DNA from: Prevotella sp.
GTDB lineage: Bacteria; Bacteroidota; Bacteroidia; Bacteroidales; Bacteroidaceae
DNA length: 64,000 bases
Assembly: GCA_017449025.1 (NCBI GenBank)
Contig: JAFSKJ010000099.1
Coordinates: 1 to 64,000, forward strand
Direction of reading: 5' to 3'
The notes under the pieces are model-generated. The model was not told the DNA's origin and searched no databases. It worked only from the letters and a program-made list of their open reading frames with translations. This document shows, in pieces, positions 17,242 to 25,918 of this stretch. The first letter of the stretch is position 1; each line of letters begins with the position of its first letter. Made by a program: the position numbers and the translations under genes.

Positions 17242-17315
17242 AAGTGCCACTTTACGATCGTAAAGTGGCACTTAATTTCAAAAAAGTGGCACTTTAGCTC
17301 CGTAAAGTGCCACTC
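17242..17315. repeat. Four-palindrome 21-bp array, copy 1
   Basis: Four matches to AAGTGSCACTT are centred at 17247, 17268, 17289 and 17310, exactly 21 bases apart. The spacers are TACGATCGTA, AATTTCAAAA and TAGCTCCGTA. It lies between the convergent ends of the repeat protein gene and the glucokinase gene. The same structure occurs at 29308-29381 (inverted) and 45511-45584. Confidence 0.85.
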
Positions 17316-17394
17316 TACTGGTGAAGCCTCTTAGTTTGAGATTTTTCAAACAATAAACAGATTATAGCACACAGGCAAGACAGCAAGTATCCTG

Positions 17395-18378
17395 TCAGAT
17401 TTCCCAGCCTACGGCACTGGCTCCAAGTACGGCAGCCGAAGCGCCGTCGAGGCCGCTGACCAGGAACTGAGCCTTGCCGCGGAAAATGGGCATGACGTGT
17501 GCGTCGTAGCCTTCGCGTATGGGCTTCATAATCAACTCACCGGCCTTTACCATGCCGCCGAAGAAGATGTAGGCCTCCGGCGAGGAGAAGGCAGTGAAGT
17601 CGGCACAAGCCTCGCCAAGCATGTGGCCCGTGAACTCATAGATTTCGTTGGCAAGCTCGTCGCCCTTACCTGCAGCAATCGACACGTCGAGAGATGTGAT
17701 GTCTTCGGGATTCATGTCGCGAAGTACAGACGGGCGCGTGGTGCTGGCGAGCATCTCACGTGCTGTGCGGGCAACGCCGGTGGCAGAGCAGTAAGCCTCC
17801 AAGCACCCCTTTCGGCCACAGCCGCAAGAGCGACCGTCGGCGCCACGCACCATAGTGACATGGCCTAATTCGCCAGCAAAGCCGTCACTGCCGTAGAGCA
17901 GCTGTCCATTGACAACAATACCCGAGCCGACACCAGTGCCAAGGGTAATCACGATGAAGTTTTTCATGCCGCGAGCCACGCCATAGACCATCTCTCCAAG
18001 GGCGGCAGCATTGGCATCGTTGGTCATGGCAACGGGAATGTCGCCGAGCTGCTTGCTGAACATGTCGGCAAGCGGAACAATGCCGTCGTGTGCCCAAGGC
18101 AGGTTGGGGGCATACTCTATAGTGCCCTTGTAGTAGTTGGCGTTCGGGGCACCTATGCCCATCGCCTTGATCTTCTCAATGCCGCCCACCTGGTCTATAA
18201 TAGGCTGCAAGGCCTCGACAGAAGCCTTCACGTAGTCCTCTGCAGATTTAAAACCGCCTGTCTTGATAGCTGTCGTGGCCTTTATCTCACCGCGTGCATC
18301 TACAATACCAAATACAGAGTTCGTTCCCCCTAAGTCCAAGCCAATGACATAAGGCTTGATTTGACGTTGTTCATTCAT
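17395..18378 (-). CDS. ROK-family glucokinase
   Basis: ATP-dependent sugar kinase of the ROK family, most likely glucokinase. The ATP-binding start LDLGGTNSVFGIVD is at residues 14-27. The catalytic Asp is in MTNDANAAALGE and the glycine-rich GTGVGSGIVV follows. The zinc-binding signature GHVTM ... CGCGRKGCLEAY is intact, which separates ROK kinases from hexokinase-type ones. The 327-residue length is normal. N-acetylhexosamine kinases look similar, so specificity is inferred. It is transcribed alone, with a TATCTTTG box about 50 bases upstream. Confidence 0.88.
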   Translation of the reverse strand: MNEQRQIKPYVIGLDLGGTNSVFGIVDARGEIKATTAIKTGGFKSAEDYVKASVEALQPIIDQVGGIEKIKAMGIGAPNANYYKGTIEYAPNLPWAHDGIVPLADMFSKQLGDIPVAMTNDANAAALGEMVYGVARGMKNFIVITLGTGVGSGIVVNGQLLYGSDGFAGELGHVTMVRGADGRSCGCGRKGCLEAYCSATGVARTAREMLASTTRPSVLRDMNPEDITSLDVSIAAGKGDELANEIYEFTGHMLGEACADFTAFSSPEAYIFFGGMVKAGELIMKPIREGYDAHVMPIFRGKAQFLVSGLDGASAAVLGASAVGWEI

Positions 18379-18430
18379 AGTTTTAAAGTTATTTCGTTAA
18401 GTTATCTCAATCTTGCTCTTTAACAGCCCC

Positions 18431-18438
18431 CAAAGATA
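18431..18438 (-). promoter_or_regulatory. -7 box for the glucokinase gene
   Basis: CAAAGATA reads TATCTTTG on the minus strand, 52 bases before the start at 18378. No good -33 box is seen. Confidence 0.5.
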
Positions 18439-18507
18439 ATGATTTTTTTTGATAAGCATAACGATTTTAGGGAAATTAACCATTGAGACAGAAAACTGCA
18501 CAAATAA

Positions 18508-18539
18508 TTTGGAACTTTGACATCTTATTTGTAACTTTG
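18508..18539 (+). promoter_or_regulatory. Promoter for the LysE-DUF4924-rfbD run
   Basis: TTTG (18508-18511) and TAACTTTG (18532-18539) are 20 bases apart. The LysE ATG lies only 8 bases after the -7 box, so the mRNA may be almost leaderless or a downstream start may be used. Confidence 0.55.
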
Positions 18540-18547
18540 CACTCAAT

Positions 18548-19210
18548 ATGCCATTTCAGGTACCTATCAATATATTAGACTTCATCTTCAAGGGGATGCT
18601 CATTGGGATGATTGCATCGGCTCCGATGGGACCGGTGGGAATCTTGTGTGTGCAGCGTACACTCAACAAGGGTCGCGGCTACGGATTTGCCACAGGATTA
18701 GGAGCTGCAGCCAGCGACATCATCTACGCCGCCATAGCCGGATTCGGCATGTCGTTTGTGATGGACCTGGTAAACAACGACCAGAATCGCTTCTATCTGC
18801 AGATAGCAGGAAGCATCATGCTGCTGTGCTTCGGATTCTACACATACCGCACCGACCCCACAAAGAAGATGCATCAGTCGGGTGTGCAGAAGGGCACGCT
18901 GTGGTATAACACATGGACGGGGTTCCTCGTGACATTCTCAAACCCGCTGATAATATTCCTCTTCATAGCCATGTATGCCCAGTTCGCCTTCGTGCTTCCC
19001 GACCACCCGTTCGAGATGCTCGTGGGGTTTGCAAGCATAGTCGGAGGAGCACTGCTGTGGTGGTGGGGGCTGACATGGCTGGTAGACAAGATACGCGCGA
19101 AGTTTGACGAACAAGGCATCCACATCATCAACCAGATAATAGGGGTGGCCGTAATCATCGGGAGCATCATCATGCTGTTTGGAACAACCACCAACCTGCT
19201 GCGATGGTAA
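18548..19210 (+). CDS. LysE-family amino-acid exporter
   Basis: Inner-membrane protein of 220 residues with about six helices. The N-terminal signature GMIASAPMGPVGILCVQRTL followed by GRGYGFATGLGAAASDIIYA is typical of LysE/RhtB-type exporters. The last helices (INQIIGVAVIIGSIIMLFG) end close to the C-terminus. The substrate is unknown; family members export basic amino acids, homoserine or threonine. It is followed closely by the DUF4924 gene (37 bases) and rfbD, and probably shares their transcript, although no pathway link is apparent. Confidence 0.85.
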   Translation: MPFQVPINILDFIFKGMLIGMIASAPMGPVGILCVQRTLNKGRGYGFATGLGAAASDIIYAAIAGFGMSFVMDLVNNDQNRFYLQIAGSIMLLCFGFYTYRTDPTKKMHQSGVQKGTLWYNTWTGFLVTFSNPLIIFLFIAMYAQFAFVLPDHPFEMLVGFASIVGGALLWWWGLTWLVDKIRAKFDEQGIHIINQIIGVAVIIGSIIMLFGTTTNLLRW

Positions 19211-19247
19211 TCTATAGATGAGAGGTGAGAGAACAGATAAGTTATAT

Positions 19248-19793
19248 ATGTTTATTGCACAGGAACTTAGAAAGAAGAACATTGCAGAATACCTGCTGTA
19301 TATGTGGCAGATAGAAGACACCATACGCGCCTTCGACTGCTCACTCAACAGGATAAGGCGCGAATATGTCAGCCGTTTCGACTATACCGACGAGCAGAAG
19401 GAAGAAGAGGCCGACTGGTTCGGCAACCTCATACGCATGATGAACCAAGAGGACTGCAGGCAGAAGGGGCACCTGCAGATAAACAATGTCACCCTACAGA
19501 TGCTTTGCGAACTGCACCAACAGCTCATGGCCTCGCCAAAGTTCCCCTTCTACAATGCGGCATATTACAAAGTGCTGCCGTTCATAGTGGAGCTGAGAAA
19601 CAGAGGGGCTGACAAGAGCAAAGACGAGATAGAGACCTGCCTCAACGCCCTCTACGGCACCATGATGCTACGCCTTCAGAAGAAGGAAATCTCACCTAAC
19701 ACCCAGCACGCGATGAAAGAGATCTCTGCTTTCATAGGCATGCTGAGCGATTACTACAAGAAAGACAAAGAAGAAGGACTAAAGTTCGAATAA
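19248..19793 (+). CDS. DUF4924 family protein
   Basis: A 181-residue, largely helical, soluble protein starting MFIAQELRKKNIAEYLLYMWQIED, as in DUF4924 proteins of Bacteroidetes. I prefer 19248 over the in-frame ATG at 19218 because the family sequence begins here. Charged helices dominate, with no catalytic motif or membrane segment. It lies between a LysE exporter and rfbD; its stop codon is one base from the rfbD ATG, so it is probably co-translated. The function is not known. Confidence 0.75.
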   Translation: MFIAQELRKKNIAEYLLYMWQIEDTIRAFDCSLNRIRREYVSRFDYTDEQKEEEADWFGNLIRMMNQEDCRQKGHLQINNVTLQMLCELHQQLMASPKFPFYNAAYYKVLPFIVELRNRGADKSKDEIETCLNALYGTMMLRLQKKEISPNTQHAMKEISAFIGMLSDYYKKDKEEGLKFE

Positions 19794-19794
19794 C

Positions 19795-20655
19795 ATGAAC
19801 ATACTCATTACAGGTTGCAACGGACAATTAGGAAACGAGATGCAACAGTTGCAGGGCAGTCACCCGCAACACAACTACTTCAACACAGACATAGAAGAGC
19901 TGGACATCACAAACCAGTTGGCCGTTGACCAGTTCATTGCGAGAAACAAGATTGACGGCATCGTGAACTGTGCCGCATACACCGCCGTGGACAAAGCCGA
20001 GAGCAACAACAAGCTGTGTACGCTGCTCAACACCGAGGCCCCCGCCTATCTCGCTGCTGCCATAGAGAAAAGAGGCGGATGGCTGATTCAGATAAGCACC
20101 GACTACGTCTTCAACGGCACAAGCCACAAGCCGTATGTAGAGAGCGACACCCCTTGCCCCGACAGCGTCTACGGCTCAACTAAACTTGCCGGAGAGCTGG
20201 CAGTGTCGAAGTTCTGCAAAAAGACGGTGATTATACGCACGGCGTGGCTCTACTCGTCATTCGGCAGCAACTTCGTGAAGACAATGCTGCGGTTAGGGAA
20301 GGAGAAAACCGAACTTGGAGTAATCTTCGACCAGATAGGGACCCCCACCTACGCCCGCGACTTGGCAGTCTGTATCTTCACCATCTTAGAGCAGGGCGTG
20401 AAGCCAGGCGTCTACCACTTCTCCAACGAGGGCGTCATCTCATGGTACGACTTTGCCAAAGCCATCCACCGCATAGCCGGCATCACCAGTTGCCACGTCA
20501 GGCCCCTGCACACCTCGGAATACCCTACCCCAGCAACCCGTCCGCACTATTCCGTACTCGACAAGACGAAAGTCAAGCAGACCTACAACATGGAAATACC
20601 TTACTGGGAGGATTCGCTCAAAGAGTGCATCAGCATCATACAGTCCGCTTCCTGA
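19795..20655 (+). CDS. rfbD: dTDP-4-dehydrorhamnose reductase
   Basis: Last step of dTDP-L-rhamnose synthesis for surface polysaccharide. The NAD(P)-binding GCNGQLGNEM is at residues 7-16. NCAAYTAVDKAE, STDYVFNG and the catalytic YGSTKLAGE (Tyr/Lys) follow, with GVYHFSNEGVISWYDFA near the C-terminus. The 286-residue length is standard. The other rml genes are not nearby. The gene ends the LysE-DUF4924-rfbD run, about 160 bases before the tRNA gene. Confidence 0.93.
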   Translation: MNILITGCNGQLGNEMQQLQGSHPQHNYFNTDIEELDITNQLAVDQFIARNKIDGIVNCAAYTAVDKAESNNKLCTLLNTEAPAYLAAAIEKRGGWLIQISTDYVFNGTSHKPYVESDTPCPDSVYGSTKLAGELAVSKFCKKTVIIRTAWLYSSFGSNFVKTMLRLGKEKTELGVIFDQIGTPTYARDLAVCIFTILEQGVKPGVYHFSNEGVISWYDFAKAIHRIAGITSCHVRPLHTSEYPTPATRPHYSVLDKTKVKQTYNMEIPYWEDSLKECISIIQSAS

Positions 20656-20761
20656 CACACGCCGACTGCCCATAAAATGCGCTGAAACTGTTCCTAACAC
20701 AAACAAAATTCAGACAAAAGACAACAAAAACAGCAACAAAAGAAAAAAAAGTGCAAAAAAG

Positions 20762-20793
20762 TTTGGTAGGAACCAAAAATATTCGTACCTTTG
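20762..20793 (+). promoter_or_regulatory. Promoter for tRNA-Arg
   Basis: TTTG (20762-20765) and TACCTTTG (20786-20793), 20 bases apart. The mature tRNA starts 22 bases after the -7 box. Confidence 0.7.
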
Positions 20794-20814
20794 CAACCGC
20801 AAAACAGAAACGGA

Positions 20815-20888
20815 GGTTCCGTAGCTCAACTGAATAGAGCATCTGACTACGGATCAGAAGGTTGTGGGTTTGAATCCCGCCGGAATCA
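20815..20888 (+). tRNA. tRNA-Arg (anticodon ACG)
   Basis: A full 74-base cloverleaf. The acceptor stem is GGTTCCG with CGGAATC (one G-U pair), the D arm GCTC/GAGC, the anticodon stem TCTGA/TCAGA with loop CTACGGA (anticodon ACG), and the T arm GTGGG/CCCGC with loop TTTGAAT. The CCA end is not encoded. It reads CGN arginine codons after A34-to-inosine editing. Confidence 0.95.
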
Positions 20889-20893
20889 CGAAC

Positions 20894-20944
20894 AGAAAAA
20901 GAGAACTTGCAGAGTCAACATCAGCAGGTTCTCTTTTTCTTTTC
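20894..20944 (+). terminator. Terminator after tRNA-Arg
   Basis: AGAAAAAGAGAAC (20894-20906) pairs with GTTCTCTTTTTCT (20928-20940), extended inward by TTGC/GCAG, and is followed by further T residues. It starts 6 bases after the tRNA. Confidence 0.85.
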
Positions 20945-21017
20945 TGCATCTGCCACTGACAGGATTACCAAAGAATCACTTAATTACTAATCAATGCTAA
21001 AAACAGCGTGCAGAGTA

Positions 21018-21047
21018 TTGCCGTTTGCCGGAAAAGTGTTATCTTTG
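21018..21047 (+). promoter_or_regulatory. Promoter for rhaT
   Basis: TTG (21018-21020) and TATCTTTG (21040-21047) are 19 bases apart. The rhaT ATG is 139 bases downstream, leaving a long leader that begins with a large palindrome. Confidence 0.65.
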
Positions 21048-21056
21048 CAGCGTCCA

Positions 21057-21119
21057 ATCAGGGAACGCGGGCGTCCTCGCCCGCCATATATGCGGGCGGG
21101 GTCGCCCGCGCTCCCTGAT
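21057..21119. repeat. GC-rich palindrome of the GGAACGCGGGCG family
   Basis: ATCAGGGAACGCGGGCG pairs with CGCCCGCGCTCCCTGAT, and the inner CCTCGCCCGC pairs with GCGGGCGGGG, around a CATATAT loop. The whole makes a 63-base imperfect hairpin. Single-arm relatives occur at 29467-29492, 45323-45346 (inverted) and 45381-45404. Here it begins at the expected rhaT transcription start. Confidence 0.8.
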
Positions 21120-21186
21120 GCAAAGCGGTGAAATAACCGTTAGTTATATAGAAAAAAATTTATCATCGAACTAATTTAACTAAAAC

Positions 21187-22221
21187 ATGGAAATTGTAAT
21201 TGGACTTTTGATTATTGCCATTGGCGCTTTCTGCCAGAGCAGCTGTTATGTACCTATCAACAAGATCAAGGACTGGTCTTGGGAATCCTACTGGATTGTC
21301 CAGGGCGTGTTTGCCTGGTTGGTGCTTCCGTTCCTCGGTGCCCTGCTGGCCGTTCCCGAGGGCCAGTCGCTGTTCGGGCTTTTCGGCTCAGCACCGTCGT
21401 TCAACCTGTGGATGACCGTCTTCTTCGGCGTGCTCTGGGGTGTTGGCGGCCTTACGTTCGGCCTGTCAATGCGCTACCTCGGCGTGGCTCTCGGACAGTC
21501 GATAGCCCTTGGCACCTGCGCCGGCTTAGGCACCATCATGGGGCCGGTGCTGCTCAACATCTTCTTCCCTGAGCTCAACGCGCTGTCATCGCTCACCTTT
21601 GCAGTCATCATGGGTGTGGTGGTTACCCTGCTTGGCATTGCCATCATCGGCGTGGCAGGCTCCATGAAGTCGGCATCGCTCTCCGAGGAGGAGAAGAAGG
21701 CAGCAGTCAAGGATTTCAACTTCCCCAAGGGCCTGGCAATAGCGCTGCTTGCCGGTTTCATGAGCGGCTGCTTCAACGTTGGCCTTGAGTTTGGAAAGGA
21801 CATCAATTTCGGCGACCTCACCGACCCCATGTTCCGCACCCTGCCCGCCACGCTGCTGGTCACCTTCGGCGGCTTCATCACCAACGCCATCTACTGCTTC
21901 TACCAGAACCAGGTGAACGGCACCTGGGGTGACTACAAGAAGTCGTCGGTGTGGGGCAACAACCTGCTGTTCTGTCTGCTGGCCGGCGCGCTGTGGTACT
22001 CCCAGTTCTTCGGACTGTCGCTGGGGCGCTCGTTCTTCGAGACCGGCGGCACCATGGACACGCTGTCGTTCTGCATACTCATGGCGCTGAACGTGGTGTT
22101 CTCCAACGTGTGGGGTATCATTCTCAAGGAGTGGAAGGGCTGTTCCCAGAAGACCATCGCCGTGCTCGTCTGCGGCATTGTGGTGCTGGTTGTCTCCTGT
22201 TTCCTGCCCCAGCTGATATAA
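21187..22221 (+). CDS. rhaT: L-rhamnose/proton symporter
   Basis: Inner-membrane permease that takes up L-rhamnose with protons. The 344-residue protein has about ten membrane helices. The RhaT-like start 'GAFCQSSCYVPINKIKDWSWE', the segment GVLWGVGGLTFGLSMRYLGVALGQ and the C-terminal VFSNVWGIILKEWKG match the family closely. No rhamnose catabolic genes lie in the window. The pectate lyase/GH2 operon 3.7 kb downstream could supply rhamnose from rhamnogalacturonan. It has its own promoter and a shared terminator with convergent recA. Confidence 0.92.
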   Translation: MEIVIGLLIIAIGAFCQSSCYVPINKIKDWSWESYWIVQGVFAWLVLPFLGALLAVPEGQSLFGLFGSAPSFNLWMTVFFGVLWGVGGLTFGLSMRYLGVALGQSIALGTCAGLGTIMGPVLLNIFFPELNALSSLTFAVIMGVVVTLLGIAIIGVAGSMKSASLSEEEKKAAVKDFNFPKGLAIALLAGFMSGCFNVGLEFGKDINFGDLTDPMFRTLPATLLVTFGGFITNAIYCFYQNQVNGTWGDYKKSSVWGNNLLFCLLAGALWYSQFFGLSLGRSFFETGGTMDTLSFCILMALNVVFSNVWGIILKEWKGCSQKTIAVLVCGIVVLVVSCFLPQLI

Positions 22222-22265
22222 CCCGCACTTTTCGGCCTGCCCAGCATAGAGTTATAATGCAAGAA

Positions 22266-22303
22266 AACATTAAAGCGCCACTTTTCAGCGGCGCTTTAAT
22301 GTT
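22266..22303. terminator. Bidirectional terminator between rhaT and recA
   Basis: AACATTAAAGCGCC (22266-22279) pairs perfectly with GGCGCTTTAATGTT (22290-22303) across a 10-base loop. T-rich sequence lies on both sides, which suits the two convergent genes. Confidence 0.85.
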
Positions 22304-22319
22304 GTTTGCAAACAAACTG

Positions 22320-23342
22320 TCACTCTGACAGTTTCTGCATGATCTGTGCCTCCAGCTCCTCGCACAGCTCGGGATTGTCCTTGAGCAGTTGCTTGGTGGC
22401 GTCGCGGCCTTGGGCGAGCTTCGAATCGTTGTAAGAAAACCAGGAACCACTCTTCTTGATGATGCCGTACTCCACTCCGAGGTCTACAATCTCGCCTACT
22501 CTCGATATGCCCTCTCCGAAGGTTATCTCGAACTCAGCCTTGCGGAATGGCGGTGCCACCTTGTTTTTCACAACCTTCACTCGCACCTGGTTGCCTATCA
22601 CCTGGTCGCCGTCCTTGATACTTGTCACGCGGCGTATGTCAAGACGCACGGAGGCATAGAACTTAAGGGCATTGCCGCCGGTGGTGGTCTCAGGGTTGCC
22701 GAACATCACCCCTATCTTTTCGCGCAGTTGGTTTATGAAGATGCAGGTAGTGTTGGTCTTGGCGATGGTAGAGGTGAGCTTGCGCAGTGCCTGGCTCATC
22801 AGGCGGGCGTGCAGGCCAACAGCCGAGTCGCCCATGTCGCCCTCAATCTCCTTCTTCGGCGTCAGTGCTGCCACCGAGTCAATCACCACGATGTCGACTG
22901 CCGAGGAACGTATGAGCTGGTCGGCAATCTCCAGTGCCTGCTCACCGTTGTCGGGCTGGGCAATATAGAGGTTGACCACATCGACGCCCAGTTTCTCGGC
23001 ATAGAAGCGGTCGAAGGCGTGTTCTGCATCGATGAATGCTGCAATGCCTCCGGCACGCTGTGCCTCTGCCATGGCGTGGATGGCCAGCGTGGTTTTTCCC
23101 GACGACTCCGGGCCGTAGATCTCTATTATGCGCCCCTTGGGGTAGCCGCCAACGCCGAGTGCGGCGTTCAGTGCTATGGAGCCCGTGGGTATCACCTCTA
23201 CGTTCTCTATTTTCTCGTCGCCCAGCTTCATAATGCTGCCCTTCCCAAAGTCTTTCTCAATCTTCGACATAGCAGCTTGCAGGGCTTTCAGCTTCTCCTG
23301 TTGCGGATTGAGGGCTTCGCCCTCGTTTTCTTTCTTTGCCAT
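22320..23342 (-). CDS. recA: Recombinase A
   Basis: DNA-strand-exchange protein and SOS coprotease. I chose 23342 ([18 protein letters not shown]) as the start because a good promoter lies between it and the longer frame from 23402. The 340-residue protein has Walker [10 protein letters not shown], the [21 protein letters not shown] block, the L1/L2 loop regions ([33 protein letters not shown]) and a short acidic C-terminus. The chosen start removes 20 unlikely residues. It is transcribed alone. Confidence 0.97.
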   Translation of the reverse strand: MAKKENEGEALNPQQEKLKALQAAMSKIEKDFGKGSIMKLGDEKIENVEVIPTGSIALNAALGVGGYPKGRIIEIYGPESSGKTTLAIHAMAEAQRAGGIAAFIDAEHAFDRFYAEKLGVDVVNLYIAQPDNGEQALEIADQLIRSSAVDIVVIDSVAALTPKKEIEGDMGDSAVGLHARLMSQALRKLTSTIAKTNTTCIFINQLREKIGVMFGNPETTTGGNALKFYASVRLDIRRVTSIKDGDQVIGNQVRVKVVKNKVAPPFRKAEFEITFGEGISRVGEIVDLGVEYGIIKKSGSWFSYNDSKLAQGRDATKQLLKDNPELCEELEAQIMQKLSE

Positions 23343-23371
23343 ATTGATACTCTTGTTTAGTAATACTTCGG

Positions 23372-23403
23372 CAAAGGTACGAACAAAATCCGACAACACC
23401 AAA
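23372..23403 (-). promoter_or_regulatory. Promoter for recA
   Basis: On the minus strand TTTG (23403-23400) is followed 20 bases later by TACCTTTG (23379-23372), about 30 bases before the ATG at 23342. No LexA-type operator is obvious. Confidence 0.7.
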
Positions 23404-23460
23404 GTTTTTTCCTACAAATAGAGAGGATAAGTGTCACTTATTGCCGTTTGCGTGCACATG

Positions 23461-25911
23461 TCACAGACTTATGGTGGCCGACTTAAGCATTGGCGACTGA
23501 GCCTTCAGTCTTCCCTTGCCCTTGACCACGGCAAGGCACTTGCCGAAGAACGCCTTGCGCTTGGCAGAGTTCGCGGTCTTGTCCTGCGGCGCTGCTGTCT
23601 CCCTCAGTCTCTCCATCGATGTCTGGTTGCCGTTGTCGGTGGCAATGACCTGTGCACCGTTGTCTGCCGTGAAGGTAATCAGGTCCTCGGCCCACGGACA
23701 GAAGTTGCCCTTCTCGTCAACAATGTCTACACACACGAAACAGAGGTCCTTGCCCTGATAGTCTACGGAAAGGCGGATGGCGGTGGGCTGCGAGGCAGTA
23801 CGTATCACCTGTTCGCAGACGGTCTTGCCGTCCTTGCGGCTGACAGCTTTCACCTCGCCCGGCTCAAACTGTACGCGCCATCCCACATGGTATTCCGTGG
23901 TGAGGGCTGAGTGGTGGCCGCTGTTCGACAAGTCTTTCTTCCTCACCCCCTGGCTCTTGCCGTTTATGAACAGCTCCACCTCGTCGGCCTGGTTAAAGTA
24001 GGCCCATAGGTCAATGGTCTGTCCGGGCAGCCAGTTCCAGTGGGGGAACAGGTGGAGCATGGGCTTGTCGGTCCACTCGCTCTGGTACATGTAGTAAGAG
24101 TCCTTGGGGAAGCCTGCCAGGTCGATAATGCCGAAATAGCTGCTACGGGCGGGGAAGCCGTAAGGGGTAGGCTCGCCAATGTAGTCGAAGCCCGTCCAGA
24201 TGAACTGTCCGCCCACGTATGGTGTGTGCTTAACCACGTCCCACGTCTCTTCATGCGTGGAACTCCATGAGGCGTGCATATTGTCATAGGCCGAGCACAT
24301 GAACGATGGGTCGGTATATGGCAGCCACCACTCCTTGGGAGCCTTGTACACGCTGTCCGACGGCATCTTGTAGTAGCCTCTCGTCTGCAGTGCGCTGACA
24401 CTCTCTGAGAAGATGAAGGGCTTGTCGGGGAAGTTCTTCGGCACGTCTTTCACCCACTGGTGATGGTAGTTGAAGCCTATGATGTCGATGGCAGCGCTGC
24501 GGAACAGGTGGTTGTCGGGCGAGGGTTCGTTGCATCCAGCGGTTATGGGGCGCGTGGTGTCGTAGCGTCGCACAATCTCGGCCATGTGTCGCGTCAGCAG
24601 TGAGTTGACGCTCAGCTCGCCTTCCTTGGCCAGGGTCGATGCGTCGTGCCCGGCGTTGAGTATCAGGTTGGCCTGCTCCAGGGTAAGCGTGTCGGCCTCT
24701 GCGCTGCTCCACTGCTCCAGCACTTCGTTGCCTATCGACCACATCAGTATCGAGGGGTGGTTGCGGTCGCGCAGCACCAGGTCGGTGAGGTCGCGCTCGT
24801 GCCATTCGTCGAAGAAGCGGGCGTAGTCGTTCTGGGTTTTCTTGCGGCGCCACATGTCGAACGACTCGTCCATGACAATGAACCCCATAGTGTCGCACAT
24901 GTTCAGCAGCTCCGGGGCTGGCGGGTTGTGCGACGAGCGGATGGCGTTGACACCCATCTGCTTCAGCTTGGTGAGCTTGCGGTGGAGGGCGTCTTCGTGT
25001 ATGGCTGCGCCGAGGCATCCCAGGTCGTGGTGCTCGCATACGCCGTTGAGCTTCATGTTCCTGCCGTTGAGCCAGAAGCCCGTTTTGGCATCGAACTTGA
25101 AGTTGCGGAAGCCCGTCCACGTCTCATAGCTGTCGACGACCTTGCCGCCAACTTTTACTTGCGTGCGTACCTTATATATATATGGTGTCTCACACGACCA
25201 CAGCTTCGGCTTGCTGACCGTGATTACCGACTTGGCTCCTCGGCTTCTGCCAACGGTTTTCCCGTCGGGGTCAATCAGCGTGTTCTCTACCTCGCCTTTT
25301 CCCTCAAGTGTCACCTCTATCACGGCCTTGCCCTTGTTGCCGCTGACGCTGGTTGCCACGTAGGTGCCCCAGTGGCTCACGTGCACGTCGCTGGTCTTGG
25401 TGAGCCACACGTGGCGATAGATGCCGCATCCTGAGTACCAGCGTGAGTTGGGCTGGTCGCTGTTGTCCACGCGCACTGCCACCACATTGGCGCCCTTGCC
25501 CACGAATGGGGTGATGTCGTACTCAAACGAGCTGTAGCCGTATGGCCTGAAGCCCACTTTCTGTCCATTGACGTAGACGGTGGAGTTCATGTAAACGCCG
25601 TCGAACTCTATGAACAGCTTCTCCCCGTCGAGAGCCTGTGGCAGGGTGAATGTTTTCCTGTACCACCCTATACCTCCGGGCAGGGCACCGCCGCCGGCTC
25701 CGCTGGGATTGCCAGCATAGAAGTCGCCTTCCACTGCCCAGTCGTGAGGCACGTCGAGCGTGCGCCAGTGTGAGTCGCTATAGTTGGTGTTGGCCATCTG
25801 TGCAGAGTCGGCCAGCACGAATTTCCAGTCTGAGTCGAACGACTGCCGCTGGCGTGCCTGTACCGACGATAGCGTCATCGCCGCGGCCATGAGTGCTATT
25901 GTTCTTTTCAT
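23461..25911 (-). CDS. GH2-family glycoside hydrolase (probable beta-galactosidase)
   Basis: Secreted enzyme of 816 residues (signal peptide MKRTIALMAAAMTLSSVQA). The N-terminal sugar-binding domain (about 25-180, DSDWKF...VPHDWAVEG), an immunoglobulin-like domain and a TIM barrel are in GH2 order. The acid/base Glu is in SIGNE near residue 395, and the nucleophile Glu is in IFSES near 500. The C-terminal domains after 600 resemble DUF4982-type beta-sandwiches. Beta-galactosidase is the usual activity of such proteins; beta-glucuronidase or mannosidase cannot be excluded. It lies 7 bases after the pectate lyase, so removal of galactan side chains from pectin is plausible. Confidence 0.88.
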   Translation of the reverse strand: MKRTIALMAAAMTLSSVQARQRQSFDSDWKFVLADSAQMANTNYSDSHWRTLDVPHDWAVEGDFYAGNPSGAGGGALPGGIGWYRKTFTLPQALDGEKLFIEFDGVYMNSTVYVNGQKVGFRPYGYSSFEYDITPFVGKGANVVAVRVDNSDQPNSRWYSGCGIYRHVWLTKTSDVHVSHWGTYVATSVSGNKGKAVIEVTLEGKGEVENTLIDPDGKTVGRSRGAKSVITVSKPKLWSCETPYIYKVRTQVKVGGKVVDSYETWTGFRNFKFDAKTGFWLNGRNMKLNGVCEHHDLGCLGAAIHEDALHRKLTKLKQMGVNAIRSSHNPPAPELLNMCDTMGFIVMDESFDMWRRKKTQNDYARFFDEWHERDLTDLVLRDRNHPSILMWSIGNEVLEQWSSAEADTLTLEQANLILNAGHDASTLAKEGELSVNSLLTRHMAEIVRRYDTTRPITAGCNEPSPDNHLFRSAAIDIIGFNYHHQWVKDVPKNFPDKPFIFSESVSALQTRGYYKMPSDSVYKAPKEWWLPYTDPSFMCSAYDNMHASWSSTHEETWDVVKHTPYVGGQFIWTGFDYIGEPTPYGFPARSSYFGIIDLAGFPKDSYYMYQSEWTDKPMLHLFPHWNWLPGQTIDLWAYFNQADEVELFINGKSQGVRKKDLSNSGHHSALTTEYHVGWRVQFEPGEVKAVSRKDGKTVCEQVIRTASQPTAIRLSVDYQGKDLCFVCVDIVDEKGNFCPWAEDLITFTADNGAQVIATDNGNQTSMERLRETAAPQDKTANSAKRKAFFGKCLAVVKGKGRLKAQSPMLKSATISL

Positions 25912-25918
25912 TGTCTAG

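Noticed and set aside
17242..17315. CRISPR array
   Set aside because: Repeats are 11-bp palindromes with 10-bp spacers that are the same in all three loci. There is no 28-36-bp repeat, no unique spacers and no cas gene.
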